A DNA stretch of 64,000 bases, from the NCBI GenBank assembly GCA_965197275.1, contig CBDAMQ010000027.1, positions 62,001 through 126,000 on the forward strand. Direction: 5' to 3'. The DNA comes from DASCOT01 sp965197275 (lineage in GTDB: Bacteria > Acidobacteriota > UBA890 > WLXD01). Both the position numbers and the translations under genes were made by a program. Below, piece by piece: positions 1 to 7,180 of the stretch. The notes under the pieces were generated by a model. It did not search any database. It saw only the letters and a list, made by a program, of their open reading frames with translations, and was not told where the DNA came from. Positions within the stretch are counted from its first letter, which is position 1, and every line of letters starts with the position of its first letter.

Positions 1-2
1 AC

Positions 3-32
3 CTGTGGGAGGGCTACCTTGAGCCGGCTTGA
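3..32 (+). CDS. Nitrile hydratase beta subunit, C-terminal tail (partial)
   Basis: The first bases read LWEGYLEPA followed by TGA, in the frame one base off the next gene. Nitrile hydratase beta subunits commonly end with a sequence of the type LW-x-x-YLEPA. The gene that follows is a nitrile hydratase accessory protein, and it overlaps this tail by 14 bases, as in nitrile hydratase operons. Only nine codons are visible, so the call rests on this short motif plus context. The rest of the gene, and presumably the alpha subunit, lies upstream of the window. Confidence 0.6.
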   Translation: MWEGYLEPA

Positions 33-390
33 GGTGCCTCTCGATGCCGCGCGTCTGGAGGCGCTGCCACCGCTTCCGCGCGATGACGAAGGGCCGGTGT
101 TCGCCGAACCGTGGCAGGCGCAGGCGTTTGCGCTCGCCGTCAAGCTCTCCGAGCAGGGGTGTTTCACCTGGACAGAATGGTCCGAAGAGCTCGGCGACGA
201 GCTCGCATCGGCCGCGGCTCGCGGCGAGCCGGACGATGGCACGCACTACTACCATCATTGGGTGGCGGTCCTCGAGCGTTTGGTCACGGCGAAGGGCCTG
301 ACCAACTCCTCGGCGCTGCTGGCATGCAAGGAGGCTTGGACCGATGCGTACCGACACACGCCGCACGGAAAGCCGGTCGTGCTCGGCTGA
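19..390 (+). CDS. Nitrile hydratase accessory/activator protein
   Basis: This 123-residue protein matches the small accessory family that helps mature nitrile hydratase (metal insertion or cysteine oxidation in the alpha subunit) and is related to the N-terminal part of the beta subunit. Recognisable stretches are FAEPWQAQAFALAVKLSEQG (about residues 28-47), FTWTEW (49-54) and the DDGTHYYHHW segment (72-81). The TTG start at 19 is chosen because a GGGAGGG ribosome-binding site lies at 7-13 and because the gene then overlaps the beta-subunit stop, suggesting translational coupling. The protein is cytoplasmic with no signal peptide. Length is typical for the family. Confidence 0.85.
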   Translation: MSRLEVPLDAARLEALPPLPRDDEGPVFAEPWQAQAFALAVKLSEQGCFTWTEWSEELGDELASAAARGEPDDGTHYYHHWVAVLERLVTAKGLTNSSALLACKEAWTDAYRHTPHGKPVVLG

Positions 391-394
391 TCGC

Positions 395-1054
395 ATGAAC
401 GGCACGGCAACTCCCCGCGTTCGTCGGTTCCGGGGAGCCGTTGCAGCCCGATGGCGTCTGGCGACGCTGACGCTGGCTCTACTCGGTCAGCCGCGCGAGG
501 CGATGGCGCACCATCCGCTGGCGGTTGAGGTACCTGGCAGCATCCTCGGAGGGCTCCTGTCCGGCCTTGCTCATCCCGTGATCGGTCCAGACCACCTGGC
601 GATCATTGTTGCGATGGGCGTCATAGCGGCGGTGGCGGCGGCGAGATTCTTGCCGGTAGTGTTCTTGGTCGCCTCCCTGGCGGGCTGTCTTGCCCACTTG
701 GCCGGCGTCGTTGTCGGGGGCGTCGAGGTTGCGGTCGCCGTCTCGGTGATGAGTGCCGGCCTGTTCCTGGCCCTTGGAACAAAATCAACCCCGACGGTCC
801 TGGCGGTTGGCTACGCGCTGGCGGGTACGGTTCACGGGTATGCGTACGGCGAGTCGATGGTGGGAGTCGAACCCACGCCCCTCGTTGGCTACCTGCTGGG
901 GCTGGCAATGATCCAGTTCGTGGTCGCGATCGGTGCGTTTACCGTGACACGACGGCTCGATGAGCGAGGGTTCCCCGGAGCGTTGGTGCTACGGCGAGCG
1001 GTCGGCGTCGCCGTAATCCTGATCGGCGCCGTCGGGGTTGTCTCGGTTTGGTGA
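395..1054 (+). CDS. HupE/UreJ-family metal permease
   Basis: A 219-residue integral membrane protein. After a signal-like N-terminus ending in AMAHH, it carries the family signature HPVIGPDH (residues 60-67) in the first helix region and a later HGYAYGE motif; about six hydrophobic segments are visible. HupE/UreJ proteins are nickel or cobalt importers found with hydrogenases and ureases, and in some bacteria under cobalamin control. The gene begins 4 bases after the nitrile hydratase accessory gene, at ATG 395. I infer that it supplies the metal, cobalt if the enzyme is the Co-type, for nitrile hydratase. Metal specificity cannot be read from the sequence. An upstream in-frame ATG at 344 lies inside the previous gene and is less likely. 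Confidence 0.8.
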   Translation: MNGTATPRVRRFRGAVAARWRLATLTLALLGQPREAMAHHPLAVEVPGSILGGLLSGLAHPVIGPDHLAIIVAMGVIAAVAAARFLPVVFLVASLAGCLAHLAGVVVGGVEVAVAVSVMSAGLFLALGTKSTPTVLAVGYALAGTVHGYAYGESMVGVEPTPLVGYLLGLAMIQFVVAIGAFTVTRRLDERGFPGALVLRRAVGVAVILIGAVGVVSVW

Positions 1055-1113
1055 TCGGGGTACCGGGCGCGTGGGTTTGCGCCGACCGAAAAGCGGACCC
1101 CGCCGTGCAGTTC

Positions 1114-1746
1114 TCAGGCGCTCGCTTTCATCTCCACGTAGATGGCCTGGATCTTGTCGGTGTACTCCGGGTGGCCGGGGACGTACGGCTCCGGTTCGGA
1201 CCATGCGACGGAACAGAGTCCCTGGCGTTCGAGACCGGAGAGCAGATCCTCGAACGAGCGCTCGAGCCATAGATCATCGCGCTGGCTGAAGACGATCCAC
1301 CCGCCCGGCCGGACAACCCGGAGCAGCTCGGTTAGAAGCTGGTGGCCATCCAGCACGTGGGTGAACACACCAACGCTGACCACGGCCTCGAACCGATCGT
1401 CGGCGAATGGCAAGGATCGAGTCAGGTCGACGCAGCTCAGGCTCCGATAGACGCCACGCGCTCGGGCCCGTGCAAGCGAGGGTCGCGACAGGTCGATGCC
1501 CACGAGGCTCGTGAACCCCTCCGCCCGAAGGGCCATCCCAGACTGCCCGGTGCCACATCCGACATCCAGCAGGGTTCGACTCGGATCGATCTTCCGGGCG
1601 GCCAGCCGGGTGGCGACGGCGTCTGGCGCTCGATAGCCCCAGGCGGCCAGGTCGGCGTCGTAGTCGCCGGCCCACTCGTCGTAGAGGGCTTCGAGTTCGC
1701 GCTTCGACGCGTTGCTGATCGCGCTCAGGCCCTTGGAAGGGGACAC
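1114..1746 (-). CDS. Class I SAM-dependent methyltransferase (METTL27/WBSCR27-like)
   Basis: A 210-residue Rossmann-fold methyltransferase. Motif I is LLDVGCGTGQSG, followed by the acidic GIDLS strand end and the post-motif LRVVRPGGW typical of class I enzymes. The N-terminal YDEWAGDYDADL helix resembles the METTL27/WBSCR27 subgroup, whose substrate is not settled. It is cytoplasmic. It starts 5 bases after the stop of the upstream DUF1554-like gene on the same strand, so the two are probably cotranscribed, but the context gives no substrate. Confidence 0.8.
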   Translation of the reverse strand: MSPSKGLSAISNASKRELEALYDEWAGDYDADLAAWGYRAPDAVATRLAARKIDPSRTLLDVGCGTGQSGMALRAEGFTSLVGIDLSRPSLARARARGVYRSLSCVDLTRSLPFADDRFEAVVSVGVFTHVLDGHQLLTELLRVVRPGGWIVFSQRDDLWLERSFEDLLSGLERQGLCSVAWSEPEPYVPGHPEYTDKIQAIYVEMKASA

Positions 1747-1751
1747 TCGGT

Positions 1752-2426
1752 TTACTCAGCGGCGAAGCAGTAGAAGAGCCCGTTTCCTCCTGTCCCCACC
1801 AGCTCCTCCTGGCTGCAGCCGCTCGACGGATGCGCCATGTTCCACGGGCTGCCCGGCGTGGTGAACCGGAACCGGTCGTGGTGTCCCACCATGGCGCTGC
1901 CCTCGCCGCTGCTGGTCCAGTTGCCGCAGGTGCGATCCTCACCGGGCGGGAACGCCGTGCCATCCAGCCCCGTTCCGGTCAGGATGTCGTGCATGCTCGG
2001 CGAGTCGCCCGATGCTCCGGAGTTCACCCGCTCGCCGCGCTCGTTGAGTGCGTACTCGTAGCGGATGTTGGAGTTGTTGTAGTGCAACTCGTCCACATCG
2101 GTGGCGATCACGAGCCCATCGGAGTTGGCCCAGGGCCCGTCGCCGATCCGGTCCCGAGCGTTCACGGCGGGCTGGCCGCCTGCCGCCTGGGCGCTCAAGT
2201 ACGCTCTCCAGGTGCGGTCGCCGGCGCCCACCGCTTCGGCGAGCGACTGGCAATGAGCATCCGCTCCCGCCAGGCCTCCGAGGTTGGCGCCGTTCCCCGG
2301 ACCGGCGCTGGTAATGAAGAAGCCCATGGGTTCCGGCTCCTCGTCCTGTTGCGCTGTGACCTGAACCACCGCCGCCAGCATCACCAGGCCGAATACCGCC
2401 AAGGTCACACTTCGCTTGCCGTTCAT
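1752..2426 (-). CDS. Secreted DUF1554-like protein, copy 1
   Basis: A 224-residue exported protein with a signal peptide of about 25 residues ending near VTAQQ. The mature part reads GFFITSAGPGNGANLGGLAG followed by conserved AVGAGDRTWRAYLS, NARDRIG, a DRTCGNWTSSGEGSAMVGHHD block and a GLFYCF end. This resembles the DUF1554 family of exported, often lectin-like proteins; the cysteines DAHC, RTCGNW, SGC and YCF probably form disulfides. A paralogue with the same blocks lies at 63068-63748. Function is unknown; extracellular or periplasmic binding is a guess. Confidence in the family is moderate, in export high. Confidence 0.7.
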   Translation of the reverse strand: MNGKRSVTLAVFGLVMLAAVVQVTAQQDEEPEPMGFFITSAGPGNGANLGGLAGADAHCQSLAEAVGAGDRTWRAYLSAQAAGGQPAVNARDRIGDGPWANSDGLVIATDVDELHYNNSNIRYEYALNERGERVNSGASGDSPSMHDILTGTGLDGTAFPPGEDRTCGNWTSSGEGSAMVGHHDRFRFTTPGSPWNMAHPSSGCSQEELVGTGGNGLFYCFAAE

Positions 2427-2590
2427 CCCTTCCTCCCTGCAGCAGTTGTTGCTTCTGTACGGTCGTCGCGGATCATTCCACGCGGTGAGTCGAAACCTCC
2501 TGCTCGGAGCATGCGTGGCGTGTGGTCCGATCAGCCAGGGGGGTCACGAACGAGTCGCTCACAAACGTCGACTCGACGCCCAGATGGCGA

Positions 2591-3790
2591 CTATAGCGAG
2601 CGCAGGAAATCCAGCAAGGCCTGTCGACTGCGTCTGTCCAGTCGGCGATACGCTTTGCGGGCGGCGCCGGCTTCGGCCGAATGCCGGTGAATTGCTTCCG
2701 CGATCGATCCGGCCGAGCCGTCGTGCAGCAGGATGACGCGGAAACGCAGCCCCCACAGCGCCGGGGTGCGGATCTCGTTAGGTGCCGCGTCCCCCTGGCC
2801 GATGCCATCGCCAGTGCCGATATCGTGCAGCAGAAGGTCGGAGAACAGCGGCACCGGCTGCCGATCGAACAGCGGATTGTTCGACGGTCCGGTTTGCATC
2901 GTCGGTACGTGACAGCCAGAGCAACCGATGGAATCGAATACGTCTTCGCCCCGCCGCGCTGCGCCGGTGGACGCTGCGCGTGGTGGCGGCGCGAGAAACT
3001 GCATGAACGCGGTGAAATTGTCGACGCCGCTCAGCCCGGTGACCGGATCGGCGACATCCTCCGGATCCGGTATCGGATCACAGAAGATCATCTTCTCGGC
3101 CGGAATCCCGAAGGCAAGCTCGAGCGGGAAGATCTCGTTGGTGATGCCCATCTCGTTGCGGTACGCATCGCCGGCGAAGTCCCGCAAGGTGGCGATTTGC
3201 GACTTCCACCCGAATCGCCCGACGCGAAGCTCGCCGGTCACCAGGTCCTCCACCAACGCCGCTCGCCCGCTGATGCCGTCGCCGTCGAGGTCGTCCGGAT
3301 CGGCGCGCGCCGCAACGTCGGAGTCGGGGATTGCTTCCACCAGGCCGGCACCGAACAGTGGAATCGGAATGCGCCGAGCCACGACGTTGACCTCGGGCGG
3401 GAAAACGGGCTGGCAAGCGTGGTCCGGGGTGGAAAAGACCTGAAAGAGAGTGTCGCCCGGTGTGCCGTCCGGTAGCAGGGGTGGCCGGAACTGCCCGTCC
3501 CCGTCGCGCACGCCGGCGCGCACCTCGGTGGTGAGTCCGCTGCCGCCGATCGCCGGAATACTGTGACAGACGCCGCAGCTGGTGCCGTTGTAGGCCGGGC
3601 CGAGGCCCTCTTCGGCGTTCTCCACCTCGAGGAAGTCCTCCAACCCGTGGCGGAAGCGCTCGAACTCCTGCGGCGTGATGCCGGCAAATGGCTTACCCAC
3701 CGGCACCGACCCTGACTGGCCGCTGGCCTGCCAGGAGATCGCCGTCAGCAAGACGATCGCCATCGCCCCGACAACCAGTCGCTGCTTCAT
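2591..3790 (-). CDS. Di-haem c-type cytochrome of the DHOR/DUF1111 'thiol oxidoreductase' family
   Basis: A 399-residue periplasmic protein with a signal peptide (MKQRLVVG to about residue 24) and two haem c attachment motifs: C72-GV-C75-H76 and C290-SG-C293-H294. Their spacing and the segments NGTSCGVCHSIPAIGG and GCSGCHVPTM match the DHOR (DUF1111) family, annotated as thiol oxidoreductases but of unproven activity. Its ATG at 3790 overlaps the stop of the upstream cupredoxin gene (ATGA), so translation is coupled; a longer frame reaching 3886 only adds residues inside that gene. The family is often linked to iron uptake loci, which fits the DtxR-like boxes upstream of this operon. It probably accepts electrons from the CuA partner or donates to it. 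Confidence 0.85.
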   Translation of the reverse strand: MKQRLVVGAMAIVLLTAISWQASGQSGSVPVGKPFAGITPQEFERFRHGLEDFLEVENAEEGLGPAYNGTSCGVCHSIPAIGGSGLTTEVRAGVRDGDGQFRPPLLPDGTPGDTLFQVFSTPDHACQPVFPPEVNVVARRIPIPLFGAGLVEAIPDSDVAARADPDDLDGDGISGRAALVEDLVTGELRVGRFGWKSQIATLRDFAGDAYRNEMGITNEIFPLELAFGIPAEKMIFCDPIPDPEDVADPVTGLSGVDNFTAFMQFLAPPPRAASTGAARRGEDVFDSIGCSGCHVPTMQTGPSNNPLFDRQPVPLFSDLLLHDIGTGDGIGQGDAAPNEIRTPALWGLRFRVILLHDGSAGSIAEAIHRHSAEAGAARKAYRRLDRRSRQALLDFLRSL

Positions 3791-4242
3791 CGTCTGCCTC
3801 CTTCCGTCGCCGGCGCAGAGGGAGCCCCCTTCACACGGATGACGCCGCTCATGTAGCGGTGACCGGCGCCGCACATGCGTGAGCACTCGAACCGGTAGTT
3901 GCCCGGCGCTGTGGGTGCGAAGAACACGCTCGCCGCACCGCGGTTGCGCTTGGGAATAGCGATGTCGATGTCGACGTCGACGCCGTCGGGACCGACGATG
4001 AGGAAGCCGTGATCGGTGTCCTCACTGGTGAGCCGGAGCTCCAAGGTCGTGCCAGCCTCCATGGTGAGCTCGGAGGGTGTGAACAGGAACCGCTCGGCGA
4101 CGATCTCGACTATGCGGTCGGGCTCGGGTCGATCGGTCGGCTCCTGGGCCGGAGCCGGTTGGAGTGGAGCCGGCTGGATTGGGGCGCAGATCAAGAAGCC
4201 ACACAGGATCAGCGAACACCCGGTCGTTGAGCGCCTCTTCAT
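3787..4242 (-). CDS. Periplasmic CuA cupredoxin (cytochrome oxidase subunit II-like domain)
   Basis: A 151-residue exported protein: signal peptide, a proline-rich linker, then a cupredoxin beta-barrel. The binuclear copper CuA ligands are all present: H78 (TDHGF), C120, C124, H128 and M131 in CSRMCGAGHRYM. It lacks the two transmembrane helices of normal cytochrome oxidase subunit II, so it is a stand-alone soluble or lipid-anchored CuA electron carrier. Start: ATG 4242 shares one base with the porin stop (TGATG); the stop overlaps the di-haem cytochrome start. This three-gene coupling suggests a periplasmic redox unit. No oxidase catalytic subunit lies nearby. Confidence 0.85.
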   Translation of the reverse strand: MKRRSTTGCSLILCGFLICAPIQPAPLQPAPAQEPTDRPEPDRIVEIVAERFLFTPSELTMEAGTTLELRLTSEDTDHGFLIVGPDGVDVDIDIAIPKRNRGAASVFFAPTAPGNYRFECSRMCGAGHRYMSGVIRVKGAPSAPATEGGRR

Positions 4243-5381
4243 CAGAACCACCATCCGATTCCCAGGTTGAGCGAGCGTGGGCCGGCAATGATGTCGCTTT
4301 GCGAGCGGACGTGGGAGTAGTCGACCTTCAAGACCACATCCGGATCCAGCCAGTAGTTGGCACCGACCACCCAGGCATCGCGGTTGAACTCCGGCAGCCC
4401 CACGTTGCCCTGATCCATGCGGAACTGGGTATCGAAGTCTTCGTAGCGGACGAACAGCCCGAGCTCGTGCGGGAAATCGCGCGGCAACACGCTGTACGCG
4501 CCCTCCACGTAGAACCCACGGATCTGATTGCCGACGTTCGGATCGACCCCGGTCAGCCGGAACACCGCATCGTTCAGTTCGGCCGCATTCCCGACGAATC
4601 CGTGGGCGTACTGGGCGCGACCTTCGAAGCGTCCGCGCCGCAAGCGGGCGTCGGCGGCGATCATCGAGGTGGGCGTTTCCAGGCGTACCAGGGTGACGCT
4701 GCTGTCGCCCCGCCAGAAGCTCGCACCGAGCGTCAGGCCACGGAATCCCACGTACTCGAGGCGCCCGGTGACCGCCATCTGACGGACCTGAGCGTTGCTG
4801 CCGTTTTGGGCCGCGCCGCGGAATCCCTCCTCGCCGCTGAACGCCACCGAATCAAGCGGTGCCATGACGTACATGCGGTAACGAAGCTTGCCGCCGAGGG
4901 TGCCGTGGATGCCGGCGCCGACATCGAACCAGGTCGTCGGAATGATGAACGTGTCGACGAAGGGCCGCTCGACGCCGTAGAACGTCGGCGGCTCGTGGCG
5001 CTCGTTGGTGATACCGACTGGCGCGAGCATCATCCCGGCGCGAAAGTTCAGCTCCGGCGTCACCAGGAAGTCGATGTACGCCTGCTCCAGCTCGATCTCA
5101 CCCTTCTCTTCCAGCCCTTCAACGACGGCGTGCTCCAGCTCGAGCTCACCGAAGAAGTGGATGCGGTCGGTGAAACGGTGCGACACCAGCAAGACGAAAC
5201 GGTGGAAATCCAGAATGGCGGGGGCGATCGGGTCGCCGATCGGCTTGTTGAAGTGCATCTCCATGTAGCCGGAGATGGGCCCGGTCTCGGACGTGCTCTG
5301 GCTGGATTGACCTTGGGCGTTCGCCGTCCCTGCCGATAGGAGAAAGGGCGCCATAAGAACGCCGATCCGGAGCAGGCTCAT
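4242..5381 (-). CDS. Outer-membrane porin-like beta-barrel protein
   Basis: A 379-residue protein with signal peptide MSLLRIGVLMAPFLLSAGTA and alternating amphipathic strands. It ends in GIGWWF, the C-terminal aromatic signature read by the BAM machinery. The internal segments (HFFGELELEHA, YIDFLVTPELNFRAGMML, FFDVGAGIHG-like repeats) resemble phosphate-selective or OprP-type porins. ATG 5381 is preferred because it gives a clean signal peptide and has GAGG upstream; earlier in-frame starts at 5438 and 5468 are possible. First gene of the porin-cupredoxin-cytochrome operon. It may be the outer-membrane channel for whatever the redox pair handles; substrate is unknown. Confidence 0.75.
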   Translation of the reverse strand: MSLLRIGVLMAPFLLSAGTANAQGQSSQSTSETGPISGYMEMHFNKPIGDPIAPAILDFHRFVLLVSHRFTDRIHFFGELELEHAVVEGLEEKGEIELEQAYIDFLVTPELNFRAGMMLAPVGITNERHEPPTFYGVERPFVDTFIIPTTWFDVGAGIHGTLGGKLRYRMYVMAPLDSVAFSGEEGFRGAAQNGSNAQVRQMAVTGRLEYVGFRGLTLGASFWRGDSSVTLVRLETPTSMIAADARLRRGRFEGRAQYAHGFVGNAAELNDAVFRLTGVDPNVGNQIRGFYVEGAYSVLPRDFPHELGLFVRYEDFDTQFRMDQGNVGLPEFNRDAWVVGANYWLDPDVVLKVDYSHVRSQSDIIAGPRSLNLGIGWWF

Positions 5382-5490
5382 GAGCCCTGCCTCACCGAAG
5401 TTCGCGTTCTCCGGACGATCGGATCTGGGCCGCTTCATAGCATCGGTTTCCATTGTGCAGATTTCCACCGCGTCGGATCGGTTCGGGTAA

Positions 5491-5529
5491 GTTTGGTCAG
5501 GCTAATCGAGAAGTTAGCCTAGACTAAAC
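5491..5529. promoter_or_regulatory. Paired DtxR/IdeR-like operator upstream of the porin operon
   Basis: An imperfect inverted repeat has arms GTTTGGTCAGGCTAA (5491-5505) and TTAGCCTAGACTAAAC (5514-5529), separated by 8 bases. By my count each arm, read outside-in over 19 bases, agrees with the DtxR/IdeR box TTAGGTTAGGCTAACCTAA at about 14 of 19 positions. It lies about 110 bases upstream of the chosen porin start. I infer control by a DtxR-family iron or manganese regulator; the regulator gene is not in the window. Confidence 0.5.
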
Positions 5530-5610
5530 CACAAGTCGACCGCGCGCTCCCGCAATCGTCAACCAGGAAACGGACGCGCCGTGCGATGAGAACTAGTTGA
5601 CACATTAGAA

Positions 5611-5640
5611 TTGACACAAGTGTCACCATAGATGTATAAG
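5611..5640 (+). promoter_or_regulatory. Promoter and palindromic operator of the RHH-PIN module
   Basis: TTGACA (5611-5616), an 18-base spacer and TATAAG (5635-5640) form a good sigma-70-type promoter. The palindrome GACAC-AA-GTGTC (5613-5624) overlaps the -35 box, and a second TTGACA lies at 5597. Transcription would start near 5647, exactly at the chosen ATG, so the mRNA would be leaderless. Autorepression by the ribbon-helix-helix antitoxin is the likely regulation. Confidence 0.55.
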
Positions 5641-5646
5641 TCAGGC

Positions 5647-5925
5647 ATGGGCACAACGCGGAAAGTCCAGGTGACGCTCGCATCGAAGCAGTACGACGCG
5701 CTCGAGGCGATCGCACGCGGCAGCGGCCGCAAGCTGGCGGCCGTGGTGCGCGAGTCGATTGTTCGGTATTGCTTGGAACCGGAAGATCGAAGGCGGCGCC
5801 GAGCGGCGCTCGACGCGTTGGAGGCGGCGGATGCTCCGGCGCCGGACGATTACTCAGCCTGGGAGCAGGACTACGTTCGCCTGAAGACGGGAGCGGCGGA
5901 GCCGGCAGGCGGCGAAGGTGCCTGA
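5647..5925 (+). CDS. Ribbon-helix-helix (CopG-type) antitoxin
   Basis: A 92-residue protein starting GTTRKVQVTLASKQYDAL, the beta-strand of a ribbon-helix-helix dimer, then a helix-turn-helix pair LEAIARGSGRKLAAVVRES. The acidic C-terminal tail would bind and neutralise the PIN toxin encoded next. ATG 5647 is preferred over ATG 5632 because the -10 box covers 5635-5640. It overlaps the toxin gene by 8 bases. Expected role: DNA-binding autorepressor and antitoxin. Confidence 0.75.
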   Translation: MGTTRKVQVTLASKQYDALEAIARGSGRKLAAVVRESIVRYCLEPEDRRRRRAALDALEAADAPAPDDYSAWEQDYVRLKTGAAEPAGGEGA

Positions 5926-6361
5926 GTCTGAGTCCCTTTTCCTCGACACCAGCGTGCTCATGTACGCCGCCGGTGGCGAGCATCCATTGCGGCGGCCGTG
6001 TCTACGGGCGTTAGAACACGTCGTCGAGGAGGGGATCCATCTAGTGACCAGCTCGGAGGTGTTGCAGGAGATCCTGCATCGTTACTTCTCGATCGGGCGC
6101 GCCGGTGCCGCCCGCACGGTGTTCGACTCAGCGCGCGACCTGTGCCACGAAATCCTGCCGGTTACCGAAGCCGACACGGTGCGGGCGCTCCATCTGTTGC
6201 TCGCGGGCGCGAAAGTGTCGCCGCGCGATGCGATCCATGTCGCCGTGATGGAGTCCAACGAGCTGCCACGGATCCTGTCTACCGATCGCCACTTCGACCG
6301 CATTGCATCGGTTGCACGAGTTGATCCCGCCGAGCTTGCAGGGGACCGCGCAGCGACGTGA
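5918..6361 (+). CDS. PIN-domain toxin (VapC-like RNase)
   Basis: A 147-residue PIN protein. The acidic metal-binding residues are in place: D10 in LFLDTSVLM, a glutamate in SSEVLQEIL, an aspartate in SPRDAIHVA and another in STDRHFD. VapC-type PIN domains cleave tRNA or rRNA with Mg2+. The GTG start at 5918 lies within the end of the antitoxin gene (8-base overlap), the usual order antitoxin then toxin. The coding frame is intact. RNA target unknown. Confidence 0.8.
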   Translation: MPESESLFLDTSVLMYAAGGEHPLRRPCLRALEHVVEEGIHLVTSSEVLQEILHRYFSIGRAGAARTVFDSARDLCHEILPVTEADTVRALHLLLAGAKVSPRDAIHVAVMESNELPRILSTDRHFDRIASVARVDPAELAGDRAAT

Positions 6362-6378
6362 AGTTGGCGATGGTAACG

Positions 6379-6696
6379 CTACGCTACCCCTGAGATGTGG
6401 CGGTGGCGACGGATGCGGCGCAACTCAGCCTTCTCAGTCTTCTGCGCCCAATACAGGTCCCAGCGAAGTTGCAGGTTCATCCAGTACCCGGCTGACATGT
6501 CGAAGAACCTGGCCAGCCGTAGTGCGGTGCTCGGGGTTACGCCGCGGCGCCCATTGATCAGCTCGTTGATTCGCTGATACGGGACGTGGATCGCGTCCGC
6601 GAGTTGTCGCTGAGTGATGCCCATCGGAACGAGGAACTCTTCGAGCAGCATCTCTCCGGGGTGGGTGGGCGCGCGGTGTGTCGGAACTCTGACCAT
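6379..6696 (-). CDS. higA: HigA-family antitoxin (XRE helix-turn-helix)
   Basis: A 105-residue protein beginning MVRVPTHRAPTHPGEMLLEE, the standard HigA N-terminus, followed by an XRE-type HTH (ITQRQLADAIHVPYQRINEL, about residues 25-44) and the WMNLQLRWDL segment typical of the family. ATG 6696 has GAGGAG six bases upstream; an in-frame ATG at 6753 lacks this. The toxin gene lies upstream, the reversed order normal for HigBA. Expected to bind HigB and repress the operon. Confidence 0.85.
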   Translation of the reverse strand: MVRVPTHRAPTHPGEMLLEEFLVPMGITQRQLADAIHVPYQRINELINGRRGVTPSTALRLARFFDMSAGYWMNLQLRWDLYWAQKTEKAELRRIRRHRHISGVA

Positions 6697-6770
6697 TGTC
6701 TCCTCGGCTCTCCTTGCCTCCACCTCGCAAGACCCTGTCGCCAGTCCCGCCACACTCCCACCACGACCTG

Positions 6771-7064
6771 CTAGTGGTAGTCGACGATCTCGATGTCTGA
6801 CGGACCTGCCTCGGTCCAGCTAAAACAAATCCTGTACTGCCGATTGATGCGTATGCTGTGCTGGCCTTTGCGGTCGGCTTTCAGCGGCTCGAGCTTGTTC
6901 CCGGGCGGCACGCTCAGATCGGTGATCGTTAACGCCGAATCGAGCTGCTCCAACTTCCTTCTCGCCACGACCCAGAGTTGAGATGGACAGCAATGTCGGG
7001 CCGCTTTCGTTGAGCGGCCATTGAAGAGGTCCTCGGTCCCCGAGTTCTTGAACGACCGGATCAC
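6771..7064 (-). CDS. higB: HigB/RelE-family toxin
   Basis: A 97-residue RelE-fold ribosome-dependent mRNA interferase. It starts MIRSFKNSGTEDLFNG and contains LEPLKADRKGQHSIRINRQY and RICFSW, the conserved HigB C-terminal strand block with basic residues that contact the mRNA. It is the first gene of the pair, 74 bases ahead of higA on the same strand. No frameshift or lost core residue is visible. Confidence 0.85.
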   Translation of the reverse strand: MIRSFKNSGTEDLFNGRSTKAARHCCPSQLWVVARRKLEQLDSALTITDLSVPPGNKLEPLKADRKGQHSIRINRQYRICFSWTEAGPSDIEIVDYH

Positions 7065-7180
7065 CGTAGCATGATAGCACGGCTCTCAGGCTATCCGTGT
7101 AGACGGGCCCGGTATCGCTGAGTCACCGTCGAGGCCGCTTTCGAGTTAGTTTGTTCCACCGACACGACGGAGGTGCCGCG

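Noticed and set aside
4164..5339. A 391-codon plus-strand open frame
   Set aside because: It is the antisense of the porin gene, with no signal, motif or ribosome-binding site; open frames like this are common in high-GC DNA.
5932..6303. Minus-strand open frame in the PIN toxin region
   Set aside because: The plus-strand PIN protein has all its acidic residues and overlaps its antitoxin; the minus frame is a shadow.
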